A DNA stretch of 64,000 bases from Apiotrichum sp. Y4204. Lineage: Eukaryota > Basidiomycota > Tremellomycetes > Trichosporonales > Trichosporonaceae. The notes under the pieces were generated by a model. That model was given only the letters and a program-made list of their open reading frames with translations, did no database searches and was not told the DNA's origin. Below, one piece after another: positions 1 through 12,493 of this stretch. Made by a program: the position numbers and the translations under genes. The stretch is taken from positions 1 to 64,000 of the forward strand of contig JAMYHL010000101.1 of assembly GCA_025531455.1 (NCBI GenBank), given 5' to 3'. How positions within the stretch are numbered: position 1 is the first letter of the stretch; the number at the start of each line of letters is the position of its first letter.

Positions 1-128
1 TGCTGGTATCCCTGCGCGGCGTACTGCGCGTTCGGCACCTGCACCGGCGGCGAGCGGTATCCCCCGCCGCCGTGCCCACTCGGGACATTGACGGGGGACG
101 CACCGTACTGCTGTGACGGGGCGTACAT
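1..128 (-). CDS. N-terminal fragment of an unrecognised Gln/Pro/Gly-rich protein (5' end of gene, rest outside window)
   Basis: Reading from an ATG whose complement lies at 126-128, the minus strand stays open to the window edge. It gives about 42 residues starting MYAPSQQYGASP, with a GHGGGGY stretch and further Pro, Gln and Tyr residues. The composition looks like the disordered start of an RNA-binding or transcription-related protein, but no domain is visible and I do not assign a function. The C-terminus is cut by the window border. A splice donor inside the segment cannot be excluded. Support is open frame plus composition only. Confidence 0.45.
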   Translation of the reverse strand, partial: MYAPSQQYGASPVNVPSGHGGGGYRSPPVQVPNAQYAAQGYQ

Positions 129-1034
129 GGTCCAAGCGCGGCGAGTACGGCCGCAACGGAGCGGGGTATCGGGTACGGTGGGGATATCGGGGCGCGGGGT
201 GAGGAGCCAAGAGCAGAACAGTCGTGGGCCAAAGGAACTAGAGGAAAGACCAGGTTTAGAATCGCGCACACAGAACCGGGCCAGCGGACAGTTGCACAGA
301 TGGAGCCGAGATCAAAGCCGAGCCTCAAGTTATCCGCTGGAGAGATGCCGCTTCGCTGGAAGATCACGCCGCGCTCCTACGACGTGGGCAGTGGAAGGGA
401 TGGGAATCAGAGGATAGCTCCGGACGTGGGGAGAGTGAAGGGGTGACGAGGTTCTGTTTACCCCCCTCGCGAGAGCTGAGAGAGAATGTTTTGTAGAGTC
501 AAGAAGTGAGATGGAATGACAGCAGCAGAATCTTCATCAGAACACACACACGATGCACCCCCGGGCCATACGGTCACCTTGGCAGCACCACCAGACTGGA
601 TCCTGACAAGAGAGTGTACTGTACACAGCCATTCCCATTTACCCTGCACGCCCTGCGCTTCCTTTCGGTACGTGGAGTGCACCAGGGGAGGAGGCGGGGT
701 GGAGCTCCGGGAAAGTCTACCCTCGCGTGCAATTACATAACTCCCAAGCTGATTACACCTTGATCATTACAAAGGTCAATCAGTTTTGTAATGCGCGTAC
801 CGCGTCGTTGACGATCATTCTTCCATTTCCTCTCTATCTCCCATGTCTTCTGCGTCACGAACCCCCCTGCGTCACGAACCCCCCACAGCCTTCCTAGACC
901 TGGCATTAGGCGCGAAGCTCAAAGCACCCAGACCGCGAGTCAGTCCTACATGCATACATCTCAACTGCATCTATCGCCCTTGTCCACTATCTGGTAATCC
1001 CTAACTACCAGTGCGCCTCTAGACGCCCAATCAC
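129..1034. other. Intergenic: upstream of the left-edge gene and 3' flank of DLD1
   Basis: No convincing gene. It holds the 5' flank of the minus-strand fragment at 1-128 and the 3' flank of DLD1. The only structure noted is the 17-bp direct duplication at 850-883. Confidence 0.6.
850..883. repeat. Perfect 17-bp tandem duplication
   Basis: The unit ctgcgtcacgaaccccc occurs twice head to tail (850-866 and 867-883) just beyond the 3' end of DLD1. It contains a cgtca core resembling a half-site for bZIP factors, but function is unknown. Confidence 0.8.
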
Positions 1035-3432
1035 TTAATGCTCGTGGGGCTTTTGCGGGAACTGCTCAAACTTCTTCTCGCCGGGATGGTGGCCACCCTG
1101 CGGCCGGATGTTGGGGTAGATCTTACCCGGGTTGAAGAGGCAGTGGGGGTCGATCGTGCGCTATGATGTCAGTTTCCTGATTTGTATTCGCCTCAACTCA
1201 CCTTGGTGGTCTCCATGAGGTTGACGGTTCCCTGTCCAAGCTCGGAGTTGAGGTACTCGATCTTCCCGAGGCCGACGCCATGCTCGCCAGAACATGTGCC
1301 GTTAAGAGCAATTGCGCGCTCAACCATCTCGTGGACTGCGACGCGGACGCGAGCAAGCTCCTCCTCGTTGTCGAAGAGCGCGAGCGTGTGCACGTTGCCG
1401 TCTCCGACGTGGCCGAAATGGCACGCCTCCAGGCCGCGGCGCTCAAAGTCCTGGCTCGTCTCCTGAACAAGGTGGGGAAGCTTCGAGATGGGGACACTGA
1501 TATTAGCGAGACGCAACGAGGATGCTTGGCGGGTGCGAGACCGAGCAGGTACGCAGCACTTGGCTTACTCACCAAACGTCCGTGGTCCACACCCTGGCGT
1601 TGGGCCGCAGAGCCAGCACACTCCAAAGAGCAGCCTTGCGGCCGGCCCAGAGGTCATTGGCCTCCTTCTCCGTCTTGGAGAACTCAAAGTCCTTGCCGCC
1701 ATGCTGAGAAGCGAGCTCCTTGACGCCCCTGGCAATCTCCTTCATCATCGCGTCGGATCTGATGTCAGGTGAGAACAGCATTCTTTCACCTACCCCTGGA
1801 ACTTGAAGAAGACAGTGTCCTTCTCGGGATATGTACGACCGGCAATACCACCCTGGTTGATTGCCTGTTGTCAGTTTGCACATCATCATCCACCCACCCT
1901 CATGGTGTTGCCGTCAAGGTACTCGATGCACTGCACAGGGTAGCCCAGGTTGGTGACCTCGGTGGCGGCACGCACTGCCTCCTCGACACCGGGGAAGTTG
2001 ACAACTGCAACCTTGGTGGGGAGGACAGGCGCAAGGCGCACGGTGCATTCGGTGATGATACCAAGGGTTCCCTCAGCGCCGAGGAACATCTTGGTAGCGT
2101 CCCAGCCTGCACTCGACTTGCGTGCGGATGAGCGAGTCTTGATGACTTCGCCAGTGGGGAGGACCACGGTCTGCAGTGTGAGCATCGATGCAATCATTGC
2201 GAACGGTTGCGAACGAGGTTCAGTCATCGGCAGGAGGTGGATCGGCGGGTCATCGGCAGCGGATCTGCAAGGGGGATCTGCAAGGGAGAATTGCCCGAAT
2301 CGTAGAGCAACCCCCCGGTGATCACCCCATCCCAGCAAATCACCCGGCACAACCAAACGCCCCTCATGGCCTCATGCCTCACCACATCGGCCATATCCAT
2401 CTACACTCACAAGATTGAGGAACCACTCTCCCTTGGCGGTACCATAGCGGACGGCATTCGTTCCCGAGCATCCCGTCGCCGCCATGCCGCCGAGGGTCGC
2501 ACCAGGTCCGGGGTCGATGGGGAAGAAGAGGGGGATACCCTCCTTGGCGAGGTGCTCGTTCAGGTCCTCCCACTTGACACCGGGGCCGCAGACGGCCTCG
2601 GCGTCCGCCTCGGACACGGAGATGATCTTGTCCATCATGGCGACATCGAGAGAGATACCGCCAAAGGGCTATTGTCAGCGAGTTGCGTATAGAGGGGGGT
2701 ATAAACAAGCCTCTAAAGGGAACTGCGGCGCCAGTCCATGCTGCCAAAGCGGCGCCTCCGGCATCGGGTCGCCGATACCGGCCACACTCGAATGGAACTC
2801 GACCTCACGAGCTCGACGCCACTTCCCAGTCACCTTACACTCACCGAAGCAAAGTGACCCTCCAGAGAAGTTCCTCCCGAGAACGGTGTAATGGGGACCT
2901 TGTACTTGTTCGCGATGCGAACCAGATCCTGGACCTCGGCGGTGGTCTCGGCCCAGACGACGACGGTGGGGAGCTCAGCCTCGTGATAGCTCCAGTCCGA
3001 GATACCGTGGGACGTGAGGTCGCTGGGGTCGGTGGACACGCGGTCTCCCTTGCCGCGCACAGTCCAGAGGTTGCGGATCTCGTCAATGGCCGCGCGGTAG
3101 TCTGCCGCCGAGCCGTACCGCGGCTGGAACTTGTCCTGGAGCTCGATGGCGACTTCGGACGGCAGGAGCTGGGTGGAGAGCGCCGCGGGGCGCGAGTACA
3201 GCAGCGCAGCGACAGCATAGCCCATCGCACAGGCGCCAAAGACCGCCGCTCCCGACATCCATCCGTTGGCGCGCCGGACGCGCTGGGCGCGCGCGAGCGC
3301 GTCCCGCTCCGCATCGCCTAGTGTTCGCCCGTGCGGTTTGGGTCCAGGCGCGAGGGAGTTTGAGGCGAAGCGCCGCCCAGTGGGGGTAAAGTTGCGCAGT
3401 GCGCGAGACGAGAGAGGCGCACGAGAGAACAT
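1035..3432 (-). CDS. DLD1: D-lactate dehydrogenase (cytochrome), mitochondrial FAD enzyme
   Basis: Oxidises D-lactate to pyruvate and passes electrons to cytochrome c in the mitochondrial intermembrane space. Seven exons (3432-2845, 2668-2411, 2170-1898, 1864-1794, 1758-1573, 1496-1202, 1160-1035) join in frame to 598 residues, the usual size. The first ~35 residues are Arg/Ser-rich like a presequence, followed by a hydrophobic segment near residues 57-80. Next comes the FAD-binding type 4 domain (TPFSGGTSLEG, PGATLGGMAATGCSG, FLGAEGTLGIIT), then the FAD-oxidase C-terminal domain with CHFGHVGDGNVH and GEHGVGLGK. Introns 3 and 4 are only 33 and 35 nt. The assembled junctions restore family motifs such as FLNLTVVLPTGEVIKTR and TTDVCVPISKLP, which supports every splice choice. 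Confidence 0.95.
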
Positions 3433-4515
3433 TGAGGGAGATGGAGGTGGAATGGGAGATGGAAAGTAAGAGAGCGAAGAGATGCACGTCGCTGGGTGTT
3501 TTGACGGGAATCGGGAGATAGCAGCGCGTAGAGGGCAGAGGGCCGTCAGGGAAAAACGTCATGCCACCGTGCAATACAAGCCGACTGGCCGAGGTGGCCG
3601 ACCGGGCTGCCGAGCACTCCGTTCTCCGCACTCTGCACATACCAAACGACCATTCGGCATGCACACAGGAGGACGACGCCTCACACGACCGCCAAGAGTT
3701 CCCCAGAGTCTGGCTGGACAACTTCCGTCGCGATCGCGGATCGCGGAGCACCCAGCTGCATGTGGGTTGTTGCAGGGTGGGCACTACTGGACAAGTTGCC
3801 GAGCCCGCGAGCCAGGATCATCCGAGCGTACCGAGCCTTACTTCGGGGGGCTGTTATTTCTTGCCCGCGGGTCTCGCCCGCATCGGTCCGGTCATTCTCC
3901 CGAGATTGCAACGCGTGCTTGGCTTTTGTTCGCTGCCCGGGCCGGTGTCGGTCCGAATGCAAGTCTTCAGCGTGTCCCCAAGCGGCCAACGGGGAGCCCA
4001 TTGCGGATAACGGCCAACTTGGGATGGATGAGATGGGTGGATAGGAACGTGGATGGGATGGACGGGTGACGGTCCTCCCCAATCAACGGTAGGACACTGA
4101 GCTGTGCCGGATGGGAACAAGGGGGTGCGCGCGACCATCAGCCTGACACCGTAAAGAACGATGGGCGTCTATCCGCTGTTCCGGAAGCCAATGCAAGCAC
4201 GCAGACGCGAGGAGAGGCGATGCTGCTGAGCAGAATCGATGACCACAGGTTTAAACCAAGCGTGTACCCATTTGATAACAATGATGGAACCAAACAAACC
4301 ATCATGAGTCTGTACGTCTGTTCCGAGTCTCTGGATCAGATTGCTCTTTGGCTATGGTACAGTGCATTCTGCAGGCAAATATACAATACAAATGCCACAA
4401 GTGGGACTAGTTCTGATAGTGATACCGGTGCTGGGAAGCAGCCCAGTGCTGCTACTGATGATGAGATGGATACTCCAGGGGAGAGACGTCTATTATAACC
4501 TGGTTGGCAGATTCT
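3433..4515. other. Intergenic: DLD1 promoter and 3' flank of the membrane-glycoprotein gene
   Basis: About 1.1 kb without a supportable gene. Open frames here overlap on both strands and have a composition typical of chance ORFs in GC-rich DNA. No repeat or mobile-element signature was seen. Confidence 0.6.
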
Positions 4516-6360
4516 CTAGAATGCGACGTGCACGCTGCCGACAGACGTTTCGACGACGAGAGCAGGGATGTGGGGTGGGATGAAGAGGCCGTGTGGGAGG
4601 CGGTGTCGGCGCTCGGGATGGTGCTCGTCTTCAGGCTTTGCTGTCGGCTCAAAGGCGGCGCCCGCATCTGATTCATCAGACTCCCAGCGGACGGTGCCAG
4701 AGTACAGTTTCGCACCGAGGCGGCCCTTCTTGACGAGGTCGATGGTGCGGTGGCGCCCGAGTCCGAGGGGGTCCTCGATCTCGGGAGTGTCGACATTGAT
4801 CATGCCGACGGTCGTTCCCAGCCAGACGCGGCCTTCAAAGAGCGGATGAGGGTGGACTGGTTGTTAGCAACAGACCCAGCCGGGACTTGTACAACTCACC
4901 ATCAATGTCAGCGACCATGGACTTGATGTTCGCGTTGATGCCGCGGCACGGTACTTCCCATCCAACGTGGCGCACGACGGCCTTGTTGTTGTTCGCGCGG
5001 ATGTTCAGTCCGACCGGAGGCAGCGTACACTCCGAGTCGGTCGAGTTGCTTGGGTGTAGGGGACGGCCCAAGTCGTGGCGGAGGAACCGGAAAGGTGGGG
5101 AGCGCACCGTGCTGATGTTAAGCTCGACGTGGCCTCTGAGACGTTAGATGCAAAACACAATTTGGCAAAACAAACGTCTACTCACGCAGGCGATTCGATA
5201 TCCAGACGGTGAGAAACGGCAACGTTGGCGTGGATGTCTCCGACAGTCTTGATGCGCACGGCCTCGGCGCGCATCTCGTCAATCCTAACTGCACTAGCAG
5301 CCGCGTCGATAACGAGAGCAGCGACACTCGCGCCCGTCAGATTGCCGACGTGTACGACGGCTGCCTCGGCACGAATAGTCATCGGGGGAACGGCGTCGGC
5401 CGGCGGCTCACGCGGAGCGAAGGCGTTGAAGATTGCGCCAACTACTCCGTGACGCTCTTCATCGCGCACTGACGCCTCAGCCTCAGTGCCATTCTGTAGC
5501 GGCACGGCGATGTGTACCCGGAACTCGATGTTAGACGAGTCGATCTCCTCCGACCGTACGCCGACGCCGATACTGCGCTTACGGTCCGAAAGCCAGCCGG
5601 GCACGCTGTCCGTCTGGTTGACTTCGTGGAGACACACCGATGCGGCATCGAGCGCCTGTGTTCCCGCCGAGTTCTCGACGCCGTCCCAAATAGCCTGGAC
5701 GGTTATCATGAGTCTTGGCCCCGCGGGCTCGCCGTCCAACGTAATCCCCTCCGTGCTCGTGACGTTCGGGTCGTATGTCGTGACATATACGCCGCGCACA
5801 GACGGGGTGCGCAGGGCTGTAAACACTTCGTGCGCAGTCAGGGGAAGCGCAAAGGTGGCATTCGTGCTGCGCCTGCCGTCTTCAATTATTGTTGTGGTGT
5901 TGCCGTCATGCGCAAACTGCGCACAGCGCACAGGTGTGATCTTGTTCTCCCAGATTTCTGGCGGCGGGCCGTGGGGAGGGAAACGGTGTCTCCGGTGGTA
6001 GCGAATGGGAAGGTAAACGGAGTAGAAGGCGAGGAGGAGGACCGCAACGAGGATGAAACGGCTGGGAATGTCGGCTGCGCGGCGGAGGTGCCTGGCGATG
6101 CGCTCGCGCAGAGTGCGCGGCTTCTCGTAGTCTTCGTCGTCGTCGTCTTCATCATCGTCGAACCCCGGTGGAGAGGTATATGGTGGTGGGTAGTCAAAGA
6201 ACGAATGGGGATGAGAGTGAGGGTGGGGGAGAAATGGGACGTTCTCGAGATTGCCGGGATAGCGATACGGATACCCTGCGTGGACGTCGATCTCCTCGTC
6301 AAAGTCAAGGTAGTCCTCGTCGTCCGAGAACGGCTCCTTTACGTCTGCGGGAAGGATCAT
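4516..6360 (-). CDS. Single-pass (type II) membrane glycoprotein with acidic cytoplasmic tail; conserved-hypothetical type
   Basis: Three exons (6360-5186, 5135-4900, 4856-4516; introns 50 and 43 nt) give 583 residues. Residues 1-100 are strongly acidic (DDDEDDDDEDYEK) with a His/Pro-rich patch. They are followed by basic residues and one hydrophobic helix at about 101-119 (RFILVAVLLLAFYSVYLP), then a positive patch and a long C-terminal region. That region carries many N-glycosylation sequons (NTT, NAT, NVT, NQT, NGT, NLT, NIS, NST), consistent with a lumenal or extracellular side. I recognise no enzymatic domain. The start at 6360 is preferred over an in-frame ATG at 6447 because the extra 29 residues read like leader sequence. 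Topology is inferred from the sequence; function unknown. Confidence 0.8.
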
Positions 6361-8163
6361 GGCCGGTCGTGAGGTCGTACAGGAGATGGAAGGGGGATGG
6401 GCGCTGAAGATAAGAGTCGCACAGAGATGGAGCCGACCTGTGTGCAACGATGCGGCGAGATGGGCCGAGTTATCAACAAGATATCGCCCGGTATTCCGCG
6501 GTCGTCATTGATCGTCGATCAGAGAGGCTTTTCAACGAGTGTCGCGAATAACAATAGTGGTGAAAGTGCTTGTGATTGTGAGATGTCTAAAAGAGAAAGT
6601 GATAGGTCTGATGCATATGACAAGAGCGTTAAGCATGTCGCGTCGCCATGCCCCACAGTGAGCGCGGCCTATCGGCATGCACATGCATGTGCACAGCGAG
6701 CTCTCCCGCAAGGCCCGCAATTCCGCAAGCCGTGTTGCTGCGCCGCGGCGACTTCGTAGCACCCCGTTTGCGTATAGCTGCGTACTCATGGCGTACTACA
6801 GTATGGGTACTACGGGCGGGCTGCGAGCTGCGAGATTGCCCTTCAGATAGAGTCACCCAGTCACTCCCCTCTGACCTTTGGCGCTCTTTCCCCTCGCGTT
6901 CTAGCTCTCTCGCACATGTCACAAACTCGCAGCTCGCGCAGCTCGCCGCAATCCCAGCAGTTTCCAGCAGCCAGGCGCCAGCAGTTCTGGGCCCCGACGT
7001 GGCTGAAATCCGTGCCTCGAAACCCTCCCGGCCAGCGGAACAGCGGAACTCTGGAACCAGGGTAATAGGACCCACCCTACACTACTGTGCCAGCGCCCAG
7101 CTGCGCAGCAGGAGCCGCAGCCACCCGCAGCGCACTCGCACTGGCGCCGTACCAGCCCGGCCCAGCTTCCAACTGTTGCGGGCTGCGCAGCAATGCCGGC
7201 TCCGGCCCCTTGGTGCCCCTGCGTCCCTGAACATTAAACTGTTCTCCCTTCTGGTCCATCTGGAATTCCCAGGCTTGTTCTGAGATCTGCGCAAGCCGCA
7301 AGCTAGTCTTGCGGGCCTGTTTGGGACCAAGGGCGCTGAGTCCTCGGAATACTGCGACACTGCGACACCGCGAGACTGCGAAACTGCGAGGCTGCGAGCC
7401 TGCCCTCCTACCCTGCTGCCCAGCCGACCCCCAGCCGTGACAGTATCTGCTGGTATTGCGAAACGAAAGGCGTCGCGAGATCGGCGGCTACTACCGGAGA
7501 GACGCGCGTGGTACAGGGATTCTGCGATCTGCGATCTGCCCTGCGGGCCCCGTTTGTGTACTGTATGTTGCCAGACATGATAACCCAGATATCTGCGCAA
7601 GTGTCCCCGGATCCTTGACGCGCCGAGACGAGACTGCGAGACCTGGTAGATAAGCGCATCTCGTTCATTCCTATCATCCAGCTGGGAGAGCGAGCGCGCT
7701 CGTAATGCTATCGGTTGCAGGCACGTGTTAAGTGCATGTCACGCCGTCATTGAGATAGCATCACGACTTCCAGTGACCCCACCCTTGTCGCAATATGCTT
7801 GAAAGCAGAGGTGTTGAGCCAAGTATTCTCGCCGCATAGCAAGCATGGTGTGCTATCGGCAGAGGATGAGAATGTTCAGACCCTGCACTCCGTGCTCGGT
7901 CGGCGTTAAGTCAAGGATAATTACAGTTTCGCCTTCACTGATTTTGCACCTAGTGGTCTGGCCTACATTTCATCCATCTGCAACGTCTGGCCCTTTCGCA
8001 TGTATATATCCTCATCAGAAAACGTGGGAGATGCTCCTCAATGCATAAATGGGGAATGCGCTTGTAATGATGGTATGTGGGATAGACACAGCTGGCTACC
8101 CCGATGTTTCGAATACAGATTATGATACAAACGACTCGCTGTGTATGGAACAGAACAAATATC
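6361..8163. other. Intergenic between two minus-strand genes
   Basis: 1.8 kb with no convincing gene. It contains the promoter of the membrane glycoprotein and the 3' flank of PIF1, plus the degenerate short tandem repeat at 7351-7400. Overlapping ORFs near 6650-7600 have scrambled composition and no splice-consistent extension. Confidence 0.55.
7351..7400. repeat. Degenerate ~9-bp tandem repeat (actgcgaga-like)
   Basis: Several consecutive variants of actgcgaca / actgcgaga / gctgcgagc occur in this 50-bp stretch. Likely a minisatellite. Confidence 0.6.
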
Positions 8164-10472
8164 TCACCCACCGAGTGTCTGGAGCTTGTTGTTCCAGACC
8201 GCCACCTTCCTGTGAACCATGACCTTCTCCGCCTTGAACCCTTTCACCTCGAGACCATCGAGCGTGGTGGCGCGTGATAGAGCAACATAGGCTGGAGTCA
8301 GTGCGGGTCGATTCGAACACTCACCTTGGCCCTTTTCGAAGACCTTGCTGAGGTCAACCTTGACGCGGTCGAGCGCTAAATGTCAGAATGGCAAACCCAC
8401 ATCACTCGACACTTACTCTGACCCTGAGCCTTGTGGATAGACATGGCCCAAGCGAGGATAAGAGGGATTTGTTGGCGCGACACCTGGACCTCGCCGTTGG
8501 GCAACTCATTCTTGAACGAGTCTGCTTCGACGAGCATGTCCCTCTGGCCGCCAGGCACATTGAAGCGAACGACAGGAAAGGGCTTGGCATTGGCGGAGAT
8601 CTTGGACCGTAGGTTCTCCATGAGTTTGGCGCGGGTATCATCGTCGTCGTCGTCATTTTCTATGTCCTCAAGGACGCCACCTTCCCTCCAACGCCCGCTC
8701 GAATCCTGCGCATACTCTACACGATGACAAAAGCCGATCACCTTGCCCATGCTGCCGTTTACAAGAGTCTCGTCAACGTTCTTGATGAGCATGACTTGAG
8801 CATCGACTTTGAGGAAAATCTGTGATGGTGCCATAAAGTTGGCAAGCATCTTCTCCCGCTGCACTGGGTCTTTGATGACACCTCCATCAACCGACTCGTA
8901 AGACCAACCGTCTGTGTTGAGCGCCTCCAAGCGCTGGTTGTTGGAGCGTTCGACATCCTCACGGCGGGGGAAGAGCTCAGTAGCGCTGATGCCGTCGTCG
9001 TAAAAGATTGGGCGTTCCAGCTCCTTGAATGCCTGAATGGACGCTTGTGTGAGCCGACCAAAGCGCATTTCGTTAAGCATGTTGATGAAACCTGGGTGTG
9101 AGCTTGTAGCCACACGTGTTCAGACTCACGCTCGTCACTCTGACGGAAGACCTGTGTAAGATTGACTGAGATGTCGATGGTGGACTCCCAAGAGCTGGCC
9201 TCGAAACAGAAGTTTGGCTCGCGACCTTTGGAAACGGGTGGCAACTGGAAGAAATCGCCAGTGACGATGATTTGGATGCCACCCCAGGGCTCGCTTGGCT
9301 TCCTGCGCAGCAGCTGGCCAACCTTGTTGAACTTGTCAAACAGCTCGCCATCAACCATAGAGACTGTAGGTCAATAAATGTCCAGGATGCGGAACATTAC
9401 CTTCGTCAATAATCAGAACCTTGGTCCTGGTCCAGCGCGAGACAGCTTTCTTGTTCCTCCTAATCTTCGTGACAAGCTCTGGGGCCGGCTCTAGGGCGAG
9501 ACCACATCCGCCAAAGGAATGGAGAGTCACACCACCAATGTTGCACGCGGCAATGCCAGTGGAGGCCGTGACAGCGACAGCATCTGATGCTTTTGCGTGT
9601 TTGCGACGTAAAGTTTTGATAATTTCCCGGAGAAGAACCGACTTGCCGGTACCTAATGTGAGCTGGCTTCATTTGAATGTACGCACCAGCACTTCCTGTG
9701 AAGAACACATTCTTGCCGGCTTCCACGAGTTGGAGGACCTTCTTCTGCTCTTGACTGAGAAAGATCTTTGGCCGAACGACAACAGAGGGTCCAACCGTGG
9801 CCACTCCCTTGGTCGAGGAAGACGACATGGACGAGTTTGTGCGGCTCACGGTCCTGCCCTGCTCCGCAACCTTCTTGCCAATGCTGGTATTAGTACAGAG
9901 ACAAAGGGTTGGCAGCCTTAACTTACTTCACGCCCTCGTCCCACGGACGGCTGCGCTTCAGCGAAGGCAACACCTGGAGTCCATCGGAACCAACGCTCGG
10001 GGAGGGACGCGATGAGCCTGAACGTGATGGCTTTGACAAGTGGCTGGTCGATGCAGAACTAGCTTCTTTCGAGTTGTCCGAGCCTTGCGACATCGCGGCC
10101 AAGATGGCACGCCGACGGCGGTCGGCAGGTGTTTCACCGGGAATCATCACCGGCTCGGAAACGGTGGACGTTGGCATTAAGGGAACAACCTTCCTCCGTA
10201 CACTGTGGGGGTGAGACACAGACACAGACGGAAACAGCGACAGGGTAGACAACCTACCGTTCTGGACTAGGTGACCAGGAGATGGCAGAACTTGAGGCTT
10301 GAGGTTGAGATGAAGATTGGTGATGAGGAGGAAGAGGCATGGGCCAGATGTTTTCATTGCTGGTTCCTTCATCGTCGTCGTCGTCCCATTTCCTCTGCAG
10401 CGAGGTCACTCGAGACAGTCCTAGTCCTTGTCTTCTTCCTGGCAAAGAGGAAGACGTGAGCAGGGAAGGCAT
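8164..10472 (-). CDS. PIF1: PIF1-family 5'-3' DNA helicase
   Basis: ATP-dependent helicase acting on telomeres, G-quadruplexes and mitochondrial DNA in the known family. Eight exons (10472-10258, 10202-9927, 9883-9687, 9652-9401, 9363-9130, 9091-8417, 8375-8325, 8291-8164) give 675 residues. The first ~165 residues are low-complexity (DDDDDEG, Ser/Pro-rich). Walker A GSAGTGKS lies near 228-235, split by a 34-nt intron. Other motifs are LIIDEVSMVDG (Walker B), [41 protein letters not shown] and the terminal AYVALSRA. Three introns are ultrashort (34, 38 and 33 nt). The gene is divergent from RPF1. A mitochondrial presequence is not obvious at this start. Confidence 0.95.
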
Positions 10473-10902
10473 ATCGGGAGTGGGGATATGACCGCGGGGC
10501 GACAGGGGGATTATATTTGTGGAGTTATGGATAGCAAGTGTATGGTCAAGGAAGGGAAGGCAAAATGTGGCTCATACAGCAAGAGGCAGGAGGTAAGCCA
10601 GGTTTGGACAGGGCGCAGGGCGAAACAAAACAAACACGCGCCTGGACGCGACGGTGCACATTGGAGATGACTGGATCTTGCGTCAACCCGAAGAGTTTAT
10701 ATGACGTGTATTTAAATTCATTAACACAGGTCACGTGCGCGGGCCGCAAGCTGAGTGCGGGTTTCATGCGTTTTGCCGCTGAGATTTCTGAAATCTTCAA
10801 CGATGACCTGCTCTGCCTCCACTTTTTGGGCTCTGTAGCTCTTCGAACCGTCTCCCTCACTGCAATCCTCGTTCACTCTCACCCAAGCCGCCACACAACA
10901 CG
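10473..10902. other. Divergent PIF1/RPF1 promoter region
   Basis: 430 bp between two divergent genes. It contains a CACGTG hexamer at 10732-10737, an AT-rich patch (tatttaaattc) just before it, and CT-rich sequence ahead of the RPF1 start. Confidence 0.6.
10732..10737. promoter_or_regulatory. CACGTG E-box in PIF1/RPF1 divergent promoter
   Basis: Palindromic CACGTG 165 bp before the RPF1 start. Cbf1/bHLH factors bind this hexamer in fungi; occupancy here is only inferred. Confidence 0.35.
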
Positions 10903-12493
10903 ATGGGACGTGACAAGAAGATCGCAAACGCGGTGAAGCGTGCAGAGATGCATCGCAAGTCCCGCCGCGACAAGGAGCAGGAGAAGCTGAAGCGTCGTCT
11001 CGAGGTAAGCAGCTGTCAACTTATGGAGAACGCAGGGCTAACGCAAACAGATCAAGAAGGCCGAGAAGGGCCCCGGTGGTGAGGAGCTCAAGAAGGTTGG
11101 TATATCTATGAACTTGCAGCCGCTGAGTATTGAATCTCACACTCCAGGCCCGTCTCGCGAAGAACATCCCGCGCACAATCGACAATACCCGTGTCTATGA
11201 CTCCTCGTCATACCTGACGGCGGACCCGGCGCTGCTCCGTGCGGCGGAAGAGCGTGCGGCGGAGGCTTCTCGCTCTGTGAACCTTCCTGTTGAGGATGAG
11301 GCTATGAGCGAGGATGAAAGCGAGGAGGAGAGCGATGAGGAGGACGAGGAGATGGTATCGAGCGCCAAAGCCAAGGGGAAGGCCAAGGCCGTTGCCAAGG
11401 ATGAGGGCGAGGAAGACGAGGACGAGGATGAGGAAGACGAAGTGAAGGATGAGATTGAGGAGAAGGCTGGAGAGGAAGCAGCGGCAGCTCCTATTCCCAC
11501 CGGCCCTCCGCGTATCCTGATCACAACCTCCCCCGGTCCATCCAAGCCCACATACCACTTCTGTGACGACCTCAAGTCGGTGTTCCCTGGAGGCGAGTTC
11601 TTCAAGCGCCCCAAAGGCCGTGGCTTCGAACTGGGCCGTGTAGCCCGCTGGAGTGCCAAGCGCGGATACAACGCGATGATTGTTGTCAACGAGGACCACA
11701 AGAAGCCCAGTGAGCCTTATTGACTCGGGCCATTCGCTGATATTTAGACGCCATCACCATCGTCAACCTCCCTGCTGGCCCTACAGCCTACTTCAAGCTC
11801 ACGAGCGTGCAGTTGGGATCCGAGATCTACGTGAGTTGATGGGAGGTCTGACCCAGAGCCAGTTCTGACGTTCTACAGGGACATGCGCGCCCCACAGCTC
11901 ACTCGCCCGAGCTCATCCTGAACGGCTTCACCACCCTCCTCGGTAACACTGTTGGTCGCATGTTTGGCCAGCTCTTCCCTCCCCTTCCTCAGTTCCGCGG
12001 TCGTCAAGTCGTCACATTGCACAACCAGCGCGACTTCTTGTTCTTCAGGCGACACCGGTGGGTCGAAACACGGTAGAGAAAAATACTAACCTCGCAGCTA
12101 CGCGTTCACCTCTGCCACATCCGCAAAGCTGCAAGAGATCGGCCCTCGATTCACCCTCAAGATGCGCTGGCTCCGCAAGGGTCTCCCCTCTGTGCGCACC
12201 GCCGACGGCCGCATGCCGACTGGCGGCGACAAGACCGCCGATGATGACGAATATGCTCTTGACCTGGACTCGGACGACGAGGAGCAGGAGAAGATGGACG
12301 AGGACGCCGCCGCCGAGGAGATGGCCAAGGGTGTCCCGAATCCCGCCAATGCCACCCCCGATGGTCAGCGAATTCCAGCTTTGGACGAGGAGCACGAGTA
12401 CGAATGGAAGTGGAAGGTGCGTCACCAAGCCAATGCCTATGCTGACAGTTCCAGCCCAAGATGGAGGTTTCGCGCCGGACTTTCTTCCTTTAA
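10903..12493 (+). CDS. RPF1: Ribosome production factor 1, Brix-domain protein of 60S assembly
   Basis: Nucleolar factor needed for 27S pre-rRNA processing and 5S RNP docking in the known family. Seven exons (10903-11004, 11051-11095, 11148-11709, 11748-11830, 11879-12057, 12098-12416, 12449-12493) encode 444 residues. The basic N-terminus (MGRDKKIANAVKRAEMHRK) precedes an acidic Glu/Asp block near residues 95-165. The Brix domain starts at PPRILITTSPGPSK (about 170) and includes LNGFTTLLGNTVGRMFGQLF, RQVVTLHNQRDFLFFRRHRY and ending KMEVSRRTFFL, the expected C-terminus. It is longer than yeast Rpf1 because of the acidic insert and a second acidic stretch near residue 380. The last coding exon is only 45 nt. 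Confidence 0.95.

Noticed and set aside
3482..4069. 195-codon plus-strand frame upstream of DLD1
   Set aside because: Overlapped by several frames of equal quality on both strands, and no motif seen.
6361..6447. Upstream in-frame ATG for the membrane glycoprotein
   Set aside because: Would add 29 residues of leader-like sequence; the downstream ATG gives a coherent acidic N-terminus. Not excluded by sequence alone.
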